NCBI RefSeq assembly: GCF_003201355.1
Contig: NZ_QICL01000011.1
Location: 1-64,000, forward strand
Direction of reading: 5' to 3'
From: Indolivaga alginatilytica
Lineage (GTDB): Bacteria; Bacteroidota; Bacteroidia; Bacteroidales; Dysgonomonadaceae
DNA: 64,000 nt
In this document: positions 1 to 8,402 of the stretch, one piece after another
How positions within the stretch are numbered: position 1 is the stretch's first letter
Layout: each line of letters opens with the position of its first letter
Made by a program: the position numbers and the translations under genes
Notes under the pieces: model-generated
Databases searched by the model: none
Seen by the model: the letters and a program-made list of their open reading frames with translations, nothing else
Told to the model about the DNA's origin: nothing

Positions 1-3000
1 GGGAATGTGCATATTAGCCATAAATCAGCAAATTCATAGCCATAGCGTTTTATATCCCTGCCTCTTAAAATAGGGCGAATAATTTCGGCATTTTTAGGGG
101 ATTTTTCTATTAATTCATCTTTAGTTTTCCCATCAATTATGAAAGCCTCATTGTACCCTGTTAATATACCTCGATAGATATTTATATCCCAGTCTTTCAA
201 AGGAATGCCTACTCGTTCTATTTTATCTTTGATGCACCTTTCTATTTCAGATAGTATTACAAAAGAAGCAATAGAGTTTTCCCCACCAAATGAGGAACTT
301 ATAGCATTTTGCATAAGATAATCGCTCAATTTAGTTATCCCAGAACTGAAGTCTTTTTTTATTTGACAAGTCTCTGTTTTATGTAGGTTAGCACCTTTCT
401 GGAATGTCATAATATTGACATCTACAGTAGCTTCATCAAAGACTTTTATACCAGTAAAGTCAATCAATAAAATTGGATTCGTTTGTTCTACAAAATATTG
501 ACGCATACTTTGCCCATATCCTGCACGCATCCATTTATTGGATGTGATAAATGATAAGAAATGGTTTGGACGAAGTAAATCGTTACCTAATTCATAGAAC
601 AAGCAGTATATATCGCCAGTTCGTTCAAATGTTTCATATCCCATTTGTTTATAAACATCTGTAATCTCACCCATTGATTGAAGCTGGATATATGGTGGAT
701 TTCCAATGATAGCATCAAAGCCAATATAATTACCCTCGTCATCTAATACTTCAGGGAACTCCAAACGCCATTCTAGTGCATTTTGGTAGATTTTATTATT
801 CTTTATTTCATTGATGATTGATTTGTATTTATCAACCATTTTTTGAGTTTCATTGGTTTTCTTCTGAATAACCTTCTTTTCCTTAGAATTAAGTTCAAAT
901 AGATTCGGTGCTGTTAGATCAGATAACTCCTTTTGCCATTTCAACAAAGTCCTAGAGGTCTTATCATTTCTTCCAATTTCAGTTTTTAAGCCACTCTTTA
1001 TTTTCGTTATCAATCTATTTAACTCATGTTTCTCAGCCTTATCATGGGCATCATGATATTTCGCAATAGCTTCTTTATATTCTGCTACTGTATAACCAAT
1101 AGCCCTTAACGCAGGCTTTAAATCTTCATCTAATGAAAAACGATGTACAAGAGAATTTCCGCATTTAATATTAATGTCAATATTGGGTAATGTTTCTAAT
1201 TCATTAGTTCCAACCTTATAATAAGTATGTTTCAATAGCTCTATCCATAGACGTAATTGACATATCTTTACTGAATTGGGATTAATATCTACTCCAAACA
1301 AGCATTTCTCTATAATCGTTTGTTTTTCGTGAAATAGAATTTCCTGTACTCTCTGACTCTCATGGTTATAGGGGATATATTTGAAAATTCCAAATTCGTT
1401 ATCACTAATGATCAATTCATCATTTTCTACTGTTATTTTATAATCTCTAAGCCGTTTGCCATTTTTATCTATTAAGATTCCTAATTCAGACTTTAAGGCA
1501 ATCATTTCATTTAGGCTAGACACGAGGTAGTGCCCCGATCCCACCGCCATATCGCATATTTTGATAGAGTTAAATATCTGATTTGCCTCTGACAAGTCAG
1601 ATATTTTATTGTAGAGATCATTTATTGTTGTACATTCCCAACCTTTTGCCTCATTAAATTTTTGTATTACTGTTCGGGTAATAGTGTCTCGGCACATAAA
1701 CATGGTAATAAAACTCGGTGTGAAAAATGAGCCGTCTTTATATCCGTTTATTTTCTCAAAAATAAGACCTAATACTGAAGCCGAAATTAAAGGTTTATTT
1801 TCTTCCTGAATATCTTCCGAACCTTCGCTACTGAAATCATAAGCATCCAAAAACCGCAAGAGGTATTCTAGTGGGTTAAGCTCTATTTCTTTTGTATTGT
1901 TTTTACCTTTTAATACAGATTTTGAGTATATACTTATTCGAGCCTTATCTCGTAAGTTGCTAATAGCAATTGTGTAGGCTTCAAGTTCTGTTTGTTCGAA
2001 TAATGAACTGTTTAAATAGGGTACATGGGCGAATTTCTCTTTTAGATATCCTTCTCTCCGTTCTTCCTCTTTTCTTGCTAAAATTTGGAAAAACAAACTA
2101 TTCAAATCGTCATAACCCTCAATTTTATCGATCGTAAGGAAGGAATAACCCTTATCATTACTATGATATTTTATTATTTGTGATTCAAGTAGCTTTAAAA
2201 ATAGTACCCTGTTAATCCATGTAATACTTAAATCTAATGCAACATTGAATAAACGTTCTTCATTGGTGTTGCCATACTGACTAATATTAGGTAGCCGGGA
2301 TAACTTATCCATTGAATCTAATTCATTAATGGCGTTTTCTATGATAGAGCCATTATCTCTTTTTCCTTTAGGTTTCCTAACAATAAATTTTTGAGTGCCT
2401 TCTTTAATTTCTTCTAAGCCAAGTATATGTAGTAACTCGCCATAGAACTCTTTGTTTAACTGGTTATAGTCATTTGCAAAAGGTAGTTTGAGTAAATGTA
2501 TCGGAGACAAAAATTTATATAGAGCTATTAACTTCTTGTCATCCTCTCTATCCGCATTTCTAAGTATTTTATTATAATCTCTAATATCAAAATAAGTATA
2601 TGGTATTTCGGTTTGAAGTTTATCGATAGCAGGAGCGGCTATCTCTTTATAAAAGAAATCTGTGCTTGTTCCTGATAGAGTTCCATCTTGAAACTGTTCA
2701 AATTTTTTCAGTAAGGCTTTGTCTTGATAAAAAAGTTTCTCGAAATCCTGAGCATCAAATACAAACCACTCATTTATATTTGTGATTACCAAATAACGTA
2801 GTTCGAAGTTTTTTGCAGTTTTTCTCTCCCGAAGGTAATATAACACGAGTTCTTGAAATGATTTAGCATTGAGATTATTTTTGCTAATCATCTCTCCTTT
2901 ATTCGTTGGCTTTTTTACTTCAATTAATACTCCAACTGGCGATTTAGCATCTTTTCCATTATGAATAACAAGATCGTTATAGCCTTTGGTATTTATATAG

Positions 3001-3197
3001 TGGTTATTTTTATAATATACAGAGTTAAGAAAATCTGTTATCAGATTTTTGTGAAACTCCTCACTTTCCGAATCATTAATTTTATCCAGTAAAGAAATAA
3101 ACTCTTTTTTGAATAATTCAATCTCTTCACGATCTGGCTTCTGCTTAAAAAATGCTGGATTTAAGGCTTGTTTTGGAGTCTTTATAATTGTCTGCAT
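1..3197 (-). CDS. Type IIG (Eco57I-like) restriction endonuclease-methyltransferase, partial
   Basis: A single polypeptide that should both methylate and cut DNA. The gene starts at 3197 on the minus strand and runs off the left edge, so 1065 N-terminal codons are visible and the C-terminus is missing. Seen: a PD-(D/E)XK-type nuclease segment near residues 70-96 (NDLV, then LIEVKK); a SAM-binding motif I, DMAVGSGHY, near residue 549; and the adenine-methylase motif IV, NPPY, at about 833-836. After that the sequence resembles the start of a target-recognition region. The order nuclease-helical linker-methylase-specificity is that of type IIG/Eco57I enzymes. Its ATG lies four bases after the stop of the Mrr gene, so the two are probably co-transcribed. 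A PglX-type methylase is less likely because of the N-terminal nuclease. The recognition sequence cannot be read from the protein. Confidence 0.85.
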   Translation of the reverse strand, partial: MQTIIKTPKQALNPAFFKQKPDREEIELFKKEFISLLDKINDSESEEFHKNLITDFLNSVYYKNNHYINTKGYNDLVIHNGKDAKSPVGVLIEVKKPTNKGEMISKNNLNAKSFQELVLYYLRERKTAKNFELRYLVITNINEWFVFDAQDFEKLFYQDKALLKKFEQFQDGTLSGTSTDFFYKEIAAPAIDKLQTEIPYTYFDIRDYNKILRNADREDDKKLIALYKFLSPIHLLKLPFANDYNQLNKEFYGELLHILGLEEIKEGTQKFIVRKPKGKRDNGSIIENAINELDSMDKLSRLPNISQYGNTNEERLFNVALDLSITWINRVLFLKLLESQIIKYHSNDKGYSFLTIDKIEGYDDLNSLFFQILARKEEERREGYLKEKFAHVPYLNSSLFEQTELEAYTIAISNLRDKARISIYSKSVLKGKNNTKEIELNPLEYLLRFLDAYDFSSEGSEDIQEENKPLISASVLGLIFEKINGYKDGSFFTPSFITMFMCRDTITRTVIQKFNEAKGWECTTINDLYNKISDLSEANQIFNSIKICDMAVGSGHYLVSSLNEMIALKSELGILIDKNGKRLRDYKITVENDELIISDNEFGIFKYIPYNHESQRVQEILFHEKQTIIEKCLFGVDINPNSVKICQLRLWIELLKHTYYKVGTNELETLPNIDINIKCGNSLVHRFSLDEDLKPALRAIGYTVAEYKEAIAKYHDAHDKAEKHELNRLITKIKSGLKTEIGRNDKTSRTLLKWQKELSDLTAPNLFELNSKEKKVIQKKTNETQKMVDKYKSIINEIKNNKIYQNALEWRLEFPEVLDDEGNYIGFDAIIGNPPYIQLQSMGEITDVYKQMGYETFERTGDIYCLFYELGNDLLRPNHFLSFITSNKWMRAGYGQSMRQYFVEQTNPILLIDFTGIKVFDEATVDVNIMTFQKGANLHKTETCQIKKDFSSGITKLSDYLMQNAISSSFGGENSIASFVILSEIERCIKDKIERVGIPLKDWDINIYRGILTGYNEAFIIDGKTKDELIEKSPKNAEIIRPILRGRDIKRYGYEFADLWLICTF

Positions 3198-3201
3198 AAG
3201 T

Positions 3202-4116
3202 TTATTCTTCAAAGTAATCACTATCTATTTTTTTAATCTCATAAACGTGTTGAGTTGCGACACCAAGATTATAATCTATCATTAGTTGGGCAAGTTGAAA
3301 TCCATCTATTAATACTATTTTGGTTTCATTACGGGGAACATATTCTAATGCATCTTTGCTAAATGATGATGTTGTAATGAAAACACCTTTTTTAGCACCT
3401 TGCCCAGCTAAAGCTCCAATAAATCTGTGTATTTCTGGACGCCCTACAATATTTCCTGATTGCCATCTTTTTGCTTGTATATAAATAATGTCAAGCCCTA
3501 GCTTGTCTTCTTTTATAGTTCCATCAATACCCTCATCTCCACTTTTCCCAATTGCTTTTCCTGCATCCTTCATTGATCCTCCATAGCCCATCTTGACTAG
3601 CAACTCTACCACAAGCTTTTCAAAAAAAGAAGGAGATAGCTTCGTTACCTTATCTAATAATTCTTGTGCTAATGATTTTCGTATATTTTGATAGGAGTTT
3701 TCTAAAACTTCTTCAGGTGTTTGTGCTGATATTTCATTTGGGTTATCAGTATTTGTAGATGAAACGTCATCACGTTTCAAATTTTGAAATTCTAGAAATT
3801 CGGGGTATTGTTTTAAAAAAGTAACATTTATTTCTTTTGGTTTTTGCTTGAGAGCAGCAAGCCCTCGTTTCGTAATACATATGAATCCTCGTTTAGGCGA
3901 ATCTATAAGCCCTGATTTTTTTAGATAGGTTCTTGCCCAGCCGACTCTATTTCCAAATAAAAAAGTTTGTCCGCTTGGTAGTAGTTCTTTTCGGTCATCT
4001 TCTGTAAGCTTAAACTCATCGGCAAGTTGTTCAATTATATCATTGAGTCTATATTCTTTTTTGTCTTGGACAGCTTTCAATAAAGGAAGCATTATTGCTT
4101 GATAACTAGGGATCAT
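3202..4116 (-). CDS. Mrr-type restriction endonuclease (type IV-like)
   Basis: A 304-residue nuclease of the Mrr family, whose members usually cut methylated or otherwise foreign DNA. The N-terminal 90 residues match the Mrr_N winged-helix region (GQTFLFGNRVGWARTYLKK). The C-terminal half carries the Mrr catalytic fold: SFFEKLVVELLVKMGYGG, then GDEGIDG, then the IYIQAKRW strand, giving the D...QxK active site near residues 190-215. It is the first gene of a two-gene minus-strand unit with the type IIG enzyme. A TAACTTTG -7-like box lies at 4162-4169, about 45 bases upstream of the start. The pairing is notable because an Mrr enzyme must tolerate the partner's own methylation; alternatively it forms part of the same restriction system. 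Confidence 0.88.
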   Translation of the reverse strand: MIPSYQAIMLPLLKAVQDKKEYRLNDIIEQLADEFKLTEDDRKELLPSGQTFLFGNRVGWARTYLKKSGLIDSPKRGFICITKRGLAALKQKPKEINVTFLKQYPEFLEFQNLKRDDVSSTNTDNPNEISAQTPEEVLENSYQNIRKSLAQELLDKVTKLSPSFFEKLVVELLVKMGYGGSMKDAGKAIGKSGDEGIDGTIKEDKLGLDIIYIQAKRWQSGNIVGRPEIHRFIGALAGQGAKKGVFITTSSFSKDALEYVPRNETKIVLIDGFQLAQLMIDYNLGVATQHVYEIKKIDSDYFEE

Positions 4117-4161
4117 ATTTATTACACTTTTATAAAGAAATCAGAGGGTTAGCATTAGAGA

Positions 4162-4169
4162 CAAAGTTA
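4162..4169 (-). promoter_or_regulatory. -7-like promoter box of the Mrr/type IIG unit
   Basis: Reading the minus strand the box is TAACTTTG, which fits the Bacteroidota TAnnTTTG consensus. It would place transcription start near 4155 and leave a leader of about 40 nt. No convincing TTTG -33 box is visible at the usual distance. Confidence 0.4.
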
Positions 4170-4228
4170 ATAATATTGTTTAATTAACTTAATAATTAGG
4201 ACGAGAAATAGATTTGCAAATTCTGTGT

Positions 4229-4440
4229 GCACACAACTATTTTATCAAATTATATTTTAATATTATCAAGAAAGCTATTATTACTTGTTTAGCATATATT
4301 TGTATTACTGTAAGTGTAGATTGTCAGTCTTTGATATAGCTGGGAAATGAAATTATTTGAAACAAAATATGGCTTAAATAGCTGATTTTGATATTGGAAT
4401 AAGTTGCATTATTTTTCTTTGTATTTCAATAGTTGTGTGC
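4229..4440. repeat. 13-bp inverted repeat pair in the tRNA-Pro/restriction gap
   Basis: GCACACAACTATT at 4229-4241 recurs as its exact inverse AATAGTTGTGTGC at 4428-4440. Both arms are also next to a GCAAATTNTGTGT string (4216-4228 and 4439-4451). The 187 bases between the arms hold no gene I can support. The pair sits between the restriction genes and the tRNA-Pro terminator. Confidence 0.55.
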
Positions 4441-4460
4441 AAATTGTGTGTACGTATAAA

Positions 4461-4494
4461 AAGAAAAGAGAGCCAGATTTTCATCTAACTCTCT
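4461..4494 (-). terminator. Terminator of tRNA-Pro
   Basis: On the minus strand AGAGAGTTAGAT pairs with ATCTGGCTCTCT around a GAAA loop (two G-U pairs), followed by a T-rich run. It lies just downstream of the tRNA 3' end. Confidence 0.7.
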
Positions 4495-4506
4495 GATTTT
4501 GAACTG

Positions 4507-4581
4507 TCGGGATAGCGGGATTCGAACCCACGACCCCCTGCTCCCAAAGCAGGTGCGCTAACCGGACTGCGCTACATCCCG
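4507..4581 (-). tRNA. tRNA-Pro (TGG)
   Basis: Cloverleaf on the minus strand: acceptor CGGGATG pairs with TATCCCG plus discriminator A, the anticodon arm is CTGCT-TTGGGAG-CAG with anticodon TGG, and the T arm contains GTTCGAATC. It is 75 nt long and no CCA is encoded. The 3' end faces the restriction genes, the side where integrating elements normally enter tRNA genes. Confidence 0.93.
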
Positions 4582-4604
4582 TATTTGATTTCCCAAATGC
4601 GATG

Positions 4605-4634
4605 CAAAGGTATGACATATTTTTTAATAACAAA
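4605..4634 (-). promoter_or_regulatory. Promoter of tRNA-Pro
   Basis: Minus-strand -33 box TTTG (4631-4634), an 18-bp spacer and -7 box TACCTTTG (4605-4612). This fits the Bacteroidota housekeeping promoter and starts transcription about 15-20 nt before the tRNA. Confidence 0.65.
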
Positions 4635-4734
4635 ATATTTGGAGATTTTTTTTTTGAAAAAATGAGATCACCCCAATAAAATAGCTATTTTTGTAACTCA
4701 AGAAACAGAATCCATATTAGTCAATTATTTTACT

Positions 4735-6489
4735 ATGTATAGAAATCATACATGCGGAGAGCTTAGGCTAGCAGATGAAAATAAAGAAGTTATCCTGTCG
4801 GGGTGGGTGCAAAAGGTGCGTAAATTGGGAGGTGGTATCACATTTGTTGATCTTCGCGACCGTTATGGCATTACTCAATTAGCTTTTTACAAAGATGTAA
4901 ACGAAGACCTTTATGAGGAAGCTAATAAGTTTGGACGCGAATGGGTTTTACAAGTTGTAGGAACTGTTCAGGAACGTTCAAGTAAAAATAAAAATATTCC
5001 AACCGGAGATATTGAAATAGCTCCAAGTAAAGTTATAGTATTGAATTCATCGGAAACTCCTCCCTTTACTATAGAGGATGAGACAGATGGGGGAGACGAT
5101 ATTAGAATGAAATATCGTTATTTAGACTTAAGACGTAATCCTGTTCGTAAGAATCTAGAGCTTCGTCATAAAATAGCATTCGAAACTCGCGCTTATTTAG
5201 ATAAGTTGAACTTTATGGAAGTTGAGACTCCTGTTTTGATTGGTTCTACTCCCGAAGGAGCAAGAGACTTTGTTGTCCCTTCGAGAATGAATCCGGGAGA
5301 GTTTTATGCTTTGCCTCAGTCACCACAATTATTTAAGCAATTGTTGATGGTATCGGGATTCGATCGTTATTTCCAGATAGTAAAATGTTTTCGAGATGAA
5401 GATTTACGTGCAGATCGTCAGCCCGAATTTACTCAGATAGACTGTGAAATGTCATTTGTAGAGCAGGAGGATGTGCTTCAAATGTTTGAGGGGTTGACTA
5501 AGCATTTATTTAAAGTTGTAAAAGGCATTGATATACCGGACTTCCCTCGTATAACATATGCTGATGCTATGAAGTACTATGGATCAGATAAACCGGATAC
5601 TCGCTTTGAGATGAAATTTGTTGAATTGAAAGATTTAACAGCAGGTAAAGATTTCGTTGTATTTGATAGTACAGAGTACGTAGGTGCTATTTGTGCTAAA
5701 GGGTGCGCCGAATATACACGTAAGCAATTAGATGAATTGACGAACTTCGTAAAACGTCCTCAAATTGGAGCTAAGGGTCTTGTATATGTAAAATGTGAGG
5801 CGGATGGAACATTTAAATCATCAGTCGATAAATTTTATGGGCAAGAAGAACTTGCAGCATGGGCGAAGCGTTGTGAAGCTGAAGCTGGCGATTTGATCCT
5901 TATCATATGCGGTGAAACAGAAAAAGCTCAGAAGCAGTTAAGCGAGCTTCGTCTTGAAGTTGGAGAGCGTTTAGGACTTTGTGATAAGAACAAATTCAAC
6001 TGTTTGTGGGTAATTGATTTTCCTTTATTGGAAAAAGATGAAGAGTTGAATAGATTCTTTGCAAAACATCATCCATTTACGAGTCCTCATAAAGAAGATA
6101 TTCCATTATTGGATTCAGATCCAGCAACTGTTAGAGCCAGTGCCTATGATATGGTTATTAATGGTGTTGAAGTTGGAGGAGGCTCTGTGAGAATCCACAA
6201 TAGTGAGTTACAAGAGAAGATGTTTGAAGTTTTAGGATTTACCAAAGAAAAAGCACAAGCGCAATTTGGTTTTCTGATGGACGCTTTTAAATATGGAGCA
6301 CCTCCACATGCAGGGTTGGCTTTCGGGTTAGACCGGTTAGTATCTCTATTTGCCGGACTTGATTCCATACGTGATTGTATTGCATTCCCCAAAAATAATT
6401 CGGGGCGTGATGTTATGATTGATGCTCCTTCTGTAATAGATGATGAGCAATTGAAAGAATTACAGCTTGTTGTAAATCTGAAGAACTAA
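4735..6489 (+). CDS. aspS: Aspartate--tRNA ligase
   Basis: Class II synthetase that charges tRNA-Asp in the cytoplasm. The 584-residue protein is full length for the bacterial-type enzyme. Seen: the N-terminal OB-fold anticodon-binding domain (about 15-100), the class II core with motif 2 [18 protein letters not shown] (219-236), the GAD insertion domain (about 280-420), and motif 3 GLDR (531-534). It is monocistronic: preceded by the divergent tRNA-Pro promoter and followed by a strong terminator. A TATTTTTG box at 4686-4693 may be its -7 element, but I see no matching -33 box. Whether it is discriminating (Asp only) or also charges tRNA-Asn was not decided. Confidence 0.97.
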   Translation: MYRNHTCGELRLADENKEVILSGWVQKVRKLGGGITFVDLRDRYGITQLAFYKDVNEDLYEEANKFGREWVLQVVGTVQERSSKNKNIPTGDIEIAPSKVIVLNSSETPPFTIEDETDGGDDIRMKYRYLDLRRNPVRKNLELRHKIAFETRAYLDKLNFMEVETPVLIGSTPEGARDFVVPSRMNPGEFYALPQSPQLFKQLLMVSGFDRYFQIVKCFRDEDLRADRQPEFTQIDCEMSFVEQEDVLQMFEGLTKHLFKVVKGIDIPDFPRITYADAMKYYGSDKPDTRFEMKFVELKDLTAGKDFVVFDSTEYVGAICAKGCAEYTRKQLDELTNFVKRPQIGAKGLVYVKCEADGTFKSSVDKFYGQEELAAWAKRCEAEAGDLILIICGETEKAQKQLSELRLEVGERLGLCDKNKFNCLWVIDFPLLEKDEELNRFFAKHHPFTSPHKEDIPLLDSDPATVRASAYDMVINGVEVGGGSVRIHNSELQEKMFEVLGFTKEKAQAQFGFLMDAFKYGAPPHAGLAFGLDRLVSLFAGLDSIRDCIAFPKNNSGRDVMIDAPSVIDDEQLKELQLVVNLKN

Positions 6490-6510
6490 AGCTAACGTTA
6501 AATTCTATAA

Positions 6511-6549
6511 AAAAAAGGATAGTTGCTTTTGTAGCACTATCCTTTTTTT
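6511..6549 (+). terminator. Rho-independent terminator after aspS
   Basis: AGGATAG and CTATCCT arms with further GC pairing inside, flanked by an A run on the left and a T run on the right. Confidence 0.8.
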
Positions 6550-6634
6550 GTACATTAGGCGCAGTATTACGGACCTTTTAATTTATATTATATAAGTAAA
6601 AAAAGTTAATTTATTTCATTTTTATTGATAGTAG

Positions 6635-6667
6635 GTGCGCTTATTATAAGTGTACTTACTATATTTG
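6635..6667 (+). promoter_or_regulatory. Promoter with candidate MarR operator
   Basis: An interrupted palindrome at 6635-6655 has the perfect centre CTTATTATAAG (6640-6650) with matching outer GT/AC bases. It ends five bases before a TATATTTG -7 box (6660-6667), so a bound regulator would cover the -33 region. The next gene is a MarR regulator, making autoregulation and control of the efflux operon likely. Binding is inferred. Confidence 0.5.
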
Positions 6668-6699
6668 CATCCACAAAATATAATGGATAATGAGTAAAA

Positions 6700-7155
6700 A
6701 TGAATAAAGATTGTAGAATAGGTGATCCATACAATGATTTAGGTTTTCTTATATGGCAGATAATGAAAACATGGCAACGCGGTAAACATAAACTATTGGA
6801 TGAATTTGGGCTTACTGGTTCGCAGATGGAGGTATTATCGGCTGTGTATCATTTGGGTCAAACGGAGCAGGAAGTAACACAAATTGCAATTTCGAATGTA
6901 ACCAATGTTGATCCTATGACAACATCCACAATTCTTCGAAATCTGCACAAGAAAAAATTGATCGACAGAAAAGCTAGTAAAATAGATACGAGAGCACGTG
7001 TAGTAGAAATAACAGATGATGGTACGGAACTTTTTTTAAAAGCGATAACCAAAGTTCGTCATTCTACAGATGCACTCTTAGAACATATGGATGGCGATGC
7101 TTTAAAAGCGCAGTTGCGATCTTTATTAGAAGTATTAAACAAGTTAAACAATTAA
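6700..7155 (+). CDS. MarR family transcriptional regulator of the RND efflux operon
   Basis: A 151-residue winged-helix regulator. The DNA-binding core spans about residues 40-108: a recognition-helix region with DPMTTSTILRNLHKKKLI and a wing with basic residues (KASKIDTRARVVEIT). It is the first gene of a four-gene unit with a periplasmic adaptor, an RND pump and an outer-membrane channel; the adaptor starts 12 bases after its stop. MarR proteins usually repress the neighbouring operon until a small aromatic ligand binds, and the palindrome overlapping the promoter fits that. The ligand is unknown. Confidence 0.9.
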   Translation: MNKDCRIGDPYNDLGFLIWQIMKTWQRGKHKLLDEFGLTGSQMEVLSAVYHLGQTEQEVTQIAISNVTNVDPMTTSTILRNLHKKKLIDRKASKIDTRARVVEITDDGTELFLKAITKVRHSTDALLEHMDGDALKAQLRSLLEVLNKLNN

Positions 7156-7167
7156 ATAATATTAGGT

Positions 7168-8271
7168 ATGTTTTTGAATAGGTTAAGTGTTGGGGTATTA
7201 GTAGCCTTGTTACTTGTTTCTTGTGGGAACAGCAAGCAGGAAGCGCCAAAACAAGAGGCTGCGGTATATCCTACTGCCGTATTGAGTGAGCAGAATACAG
7301 TTTTGGAATCTGTATATCCTGTAACAATCAAAGGTCAGGAGGATATTGAAATCAGACCACGTATTGATGGTTTCATTGAAGCAATTTACGTAGACGAAGG
7401 TGCCCTTGTGAAAAAAGGGCAAGCGTTATTTAAAATAAATTCGCCACAATCAGAGCAGGCCTTACTATCGGCTCAGGCAGCAGTAAATAGTGCACAGGCT
7501 GCATTGAATACAGCTAAATTGAACGTTGAACGCATACGTCCTCTTGCACAAAAAGGCATTGTGAGCAATGTTCAGTTGGAAACTACTGAAAATGCTTATG
7601 AATCATCAAAGGCAGCTTTCGCACAGGCTCAAGCCACCTTATCTAATGCTAAAGCTACAATGGGTTGGACAAGCGTAACTAGTCCTGTTGATGGAATCGT
7701 AGGTTCAATACCTTACCGTCAAGGTAGTCTTGTAGATAAAGCTTATGTGTTGACTACTGTAGCAAATACGAATAATGTATATGTTTATTTTTCTTTGAAT
7801 GAAAAGGATTTAATGGAATTTTTGGAAAAAGCTCCTGGAAAAACTCAAGCAGAGAAAATTAAAAATATGCCGGAACTATCTCTCACCCTGGCAGATGGAT
7901 CAGTATATCCTGAGAAAGGTAAAATATCAACGATTTCGGGATTAGTAAATACTAATACCGGATCAGTTAGTTTCAGAGCCGATTTTCCTAATCCTCAAGG
8001 ATTATTGAGAAGTGGTACAAGTGGAAAAATCAGTATACCTACACATCTGGAAAATGTATTAGTTGTTCCTCAAAAAGCAACATTTGCACAACAAGACAAA
8101 GTTTTAGTATATAAAGTTCAAGGAGATTCAGTAGTGCAAACTCCTATCTCTGTATTGCAAATACCTGGTGGAAAGGATTACGCTGTAACCTCCGGACTTT
8201 CTAGTGGTGATCGAATTGTAACGGATGGGGTTATAACTCTTCGTAATGGTATGAAAATAAAAGTTCAGTAA
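7168..8271 (+). CDS. RND efflux periplasmic adaptor (AcrA/MexA-type lipoprotein)
   Basis: Membrane fusion protein linking the inner-membrane pump to the outer-membrane channel. It has a lipoprotein signal with lipobox LVSC (Cys19), a biotinyl-lipoyl half-motif near 45-80 (RPRIDGFIEAIYVDEGALVK), an alpha-helical hairpin rich in Ala and Gln (about 85-155), the second lipoyl half (SPVDGIVGSIPYRQGSLV) and a beta-barrel/proximal region to the C-terminus. At 367 residues it has the usual family length. It lies 12 bases after the MarR gene. A 131-base gap separates it from the pump gene. Confidence 0.93.
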   Translation: MFLNRLSVGVLVALLLVSCGNSKQEAPKQEAAVYPTAVLSEQNTVLESVYPVTIKGQEDIEIRPRIDGFIEAIYVDEGALVKKGQALFKINSPQSEQALLSAQAAVNSAQAALNTAKLNVERIRPLAQKGIVSNVQLETTENAYESSKAAFAQAQATLSNAKATMGWTSVTSPVDGIVGSIPYRQGSLVDKAYVLTTVANTNNVYVYFSLNEKDLMEFLEKAPGKTQAEKIKNMPELSLTLADGSVYPEKGKISTISGLVNTNTGSVSFRADFPNPQGLLRSGTSGKISIPTHLENVLVVPQKATFAQQDKVLVYKVQGDSVVQTPISVLQIPGGKDYAVTSGLSSGDRIVTDGVITLRNGMKIKVQ

Positions 8272-8353
8272 TTAAATTAAGAGGTAGTATGCATTTTATG
8301 CAATTTTCTCAATTACGTGAGCCGGTTGTATTTATGCTTAACTAACTAATAAG

Positions 8354-8366
8354 AGGTCTGAGGCCT
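8354..8366 (+). repeat. Intergenic palindromic motif, copy 1
   Basis: AGGTCTGAGGCCT, a five-pair stem (one G-U) with a TGA loop, 37 bases before the pump start and inside the efflux operon. It belongs to the dispersed AAGGTC...GACCTT set described in the findings. Confidence 0.55.
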
Positions 8367-8402
8367 TACTTGAATAAAAATTAAAACTATAAAAAGAATA
8401 CA

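Noticed and set aside
1-4116. BREX or other multigene defence system
   Set aside because: Only a type IIG enzyme and an Mrr nuclease are visible; no PglZ, BrxC, helicase or other required partner. Genes further left are outside the window.
6144-6392. Antisense frame inside aspS
   Set aside because: Fully overlaps the conserved class II motif 3 region of aspS, with no promoter or family match.
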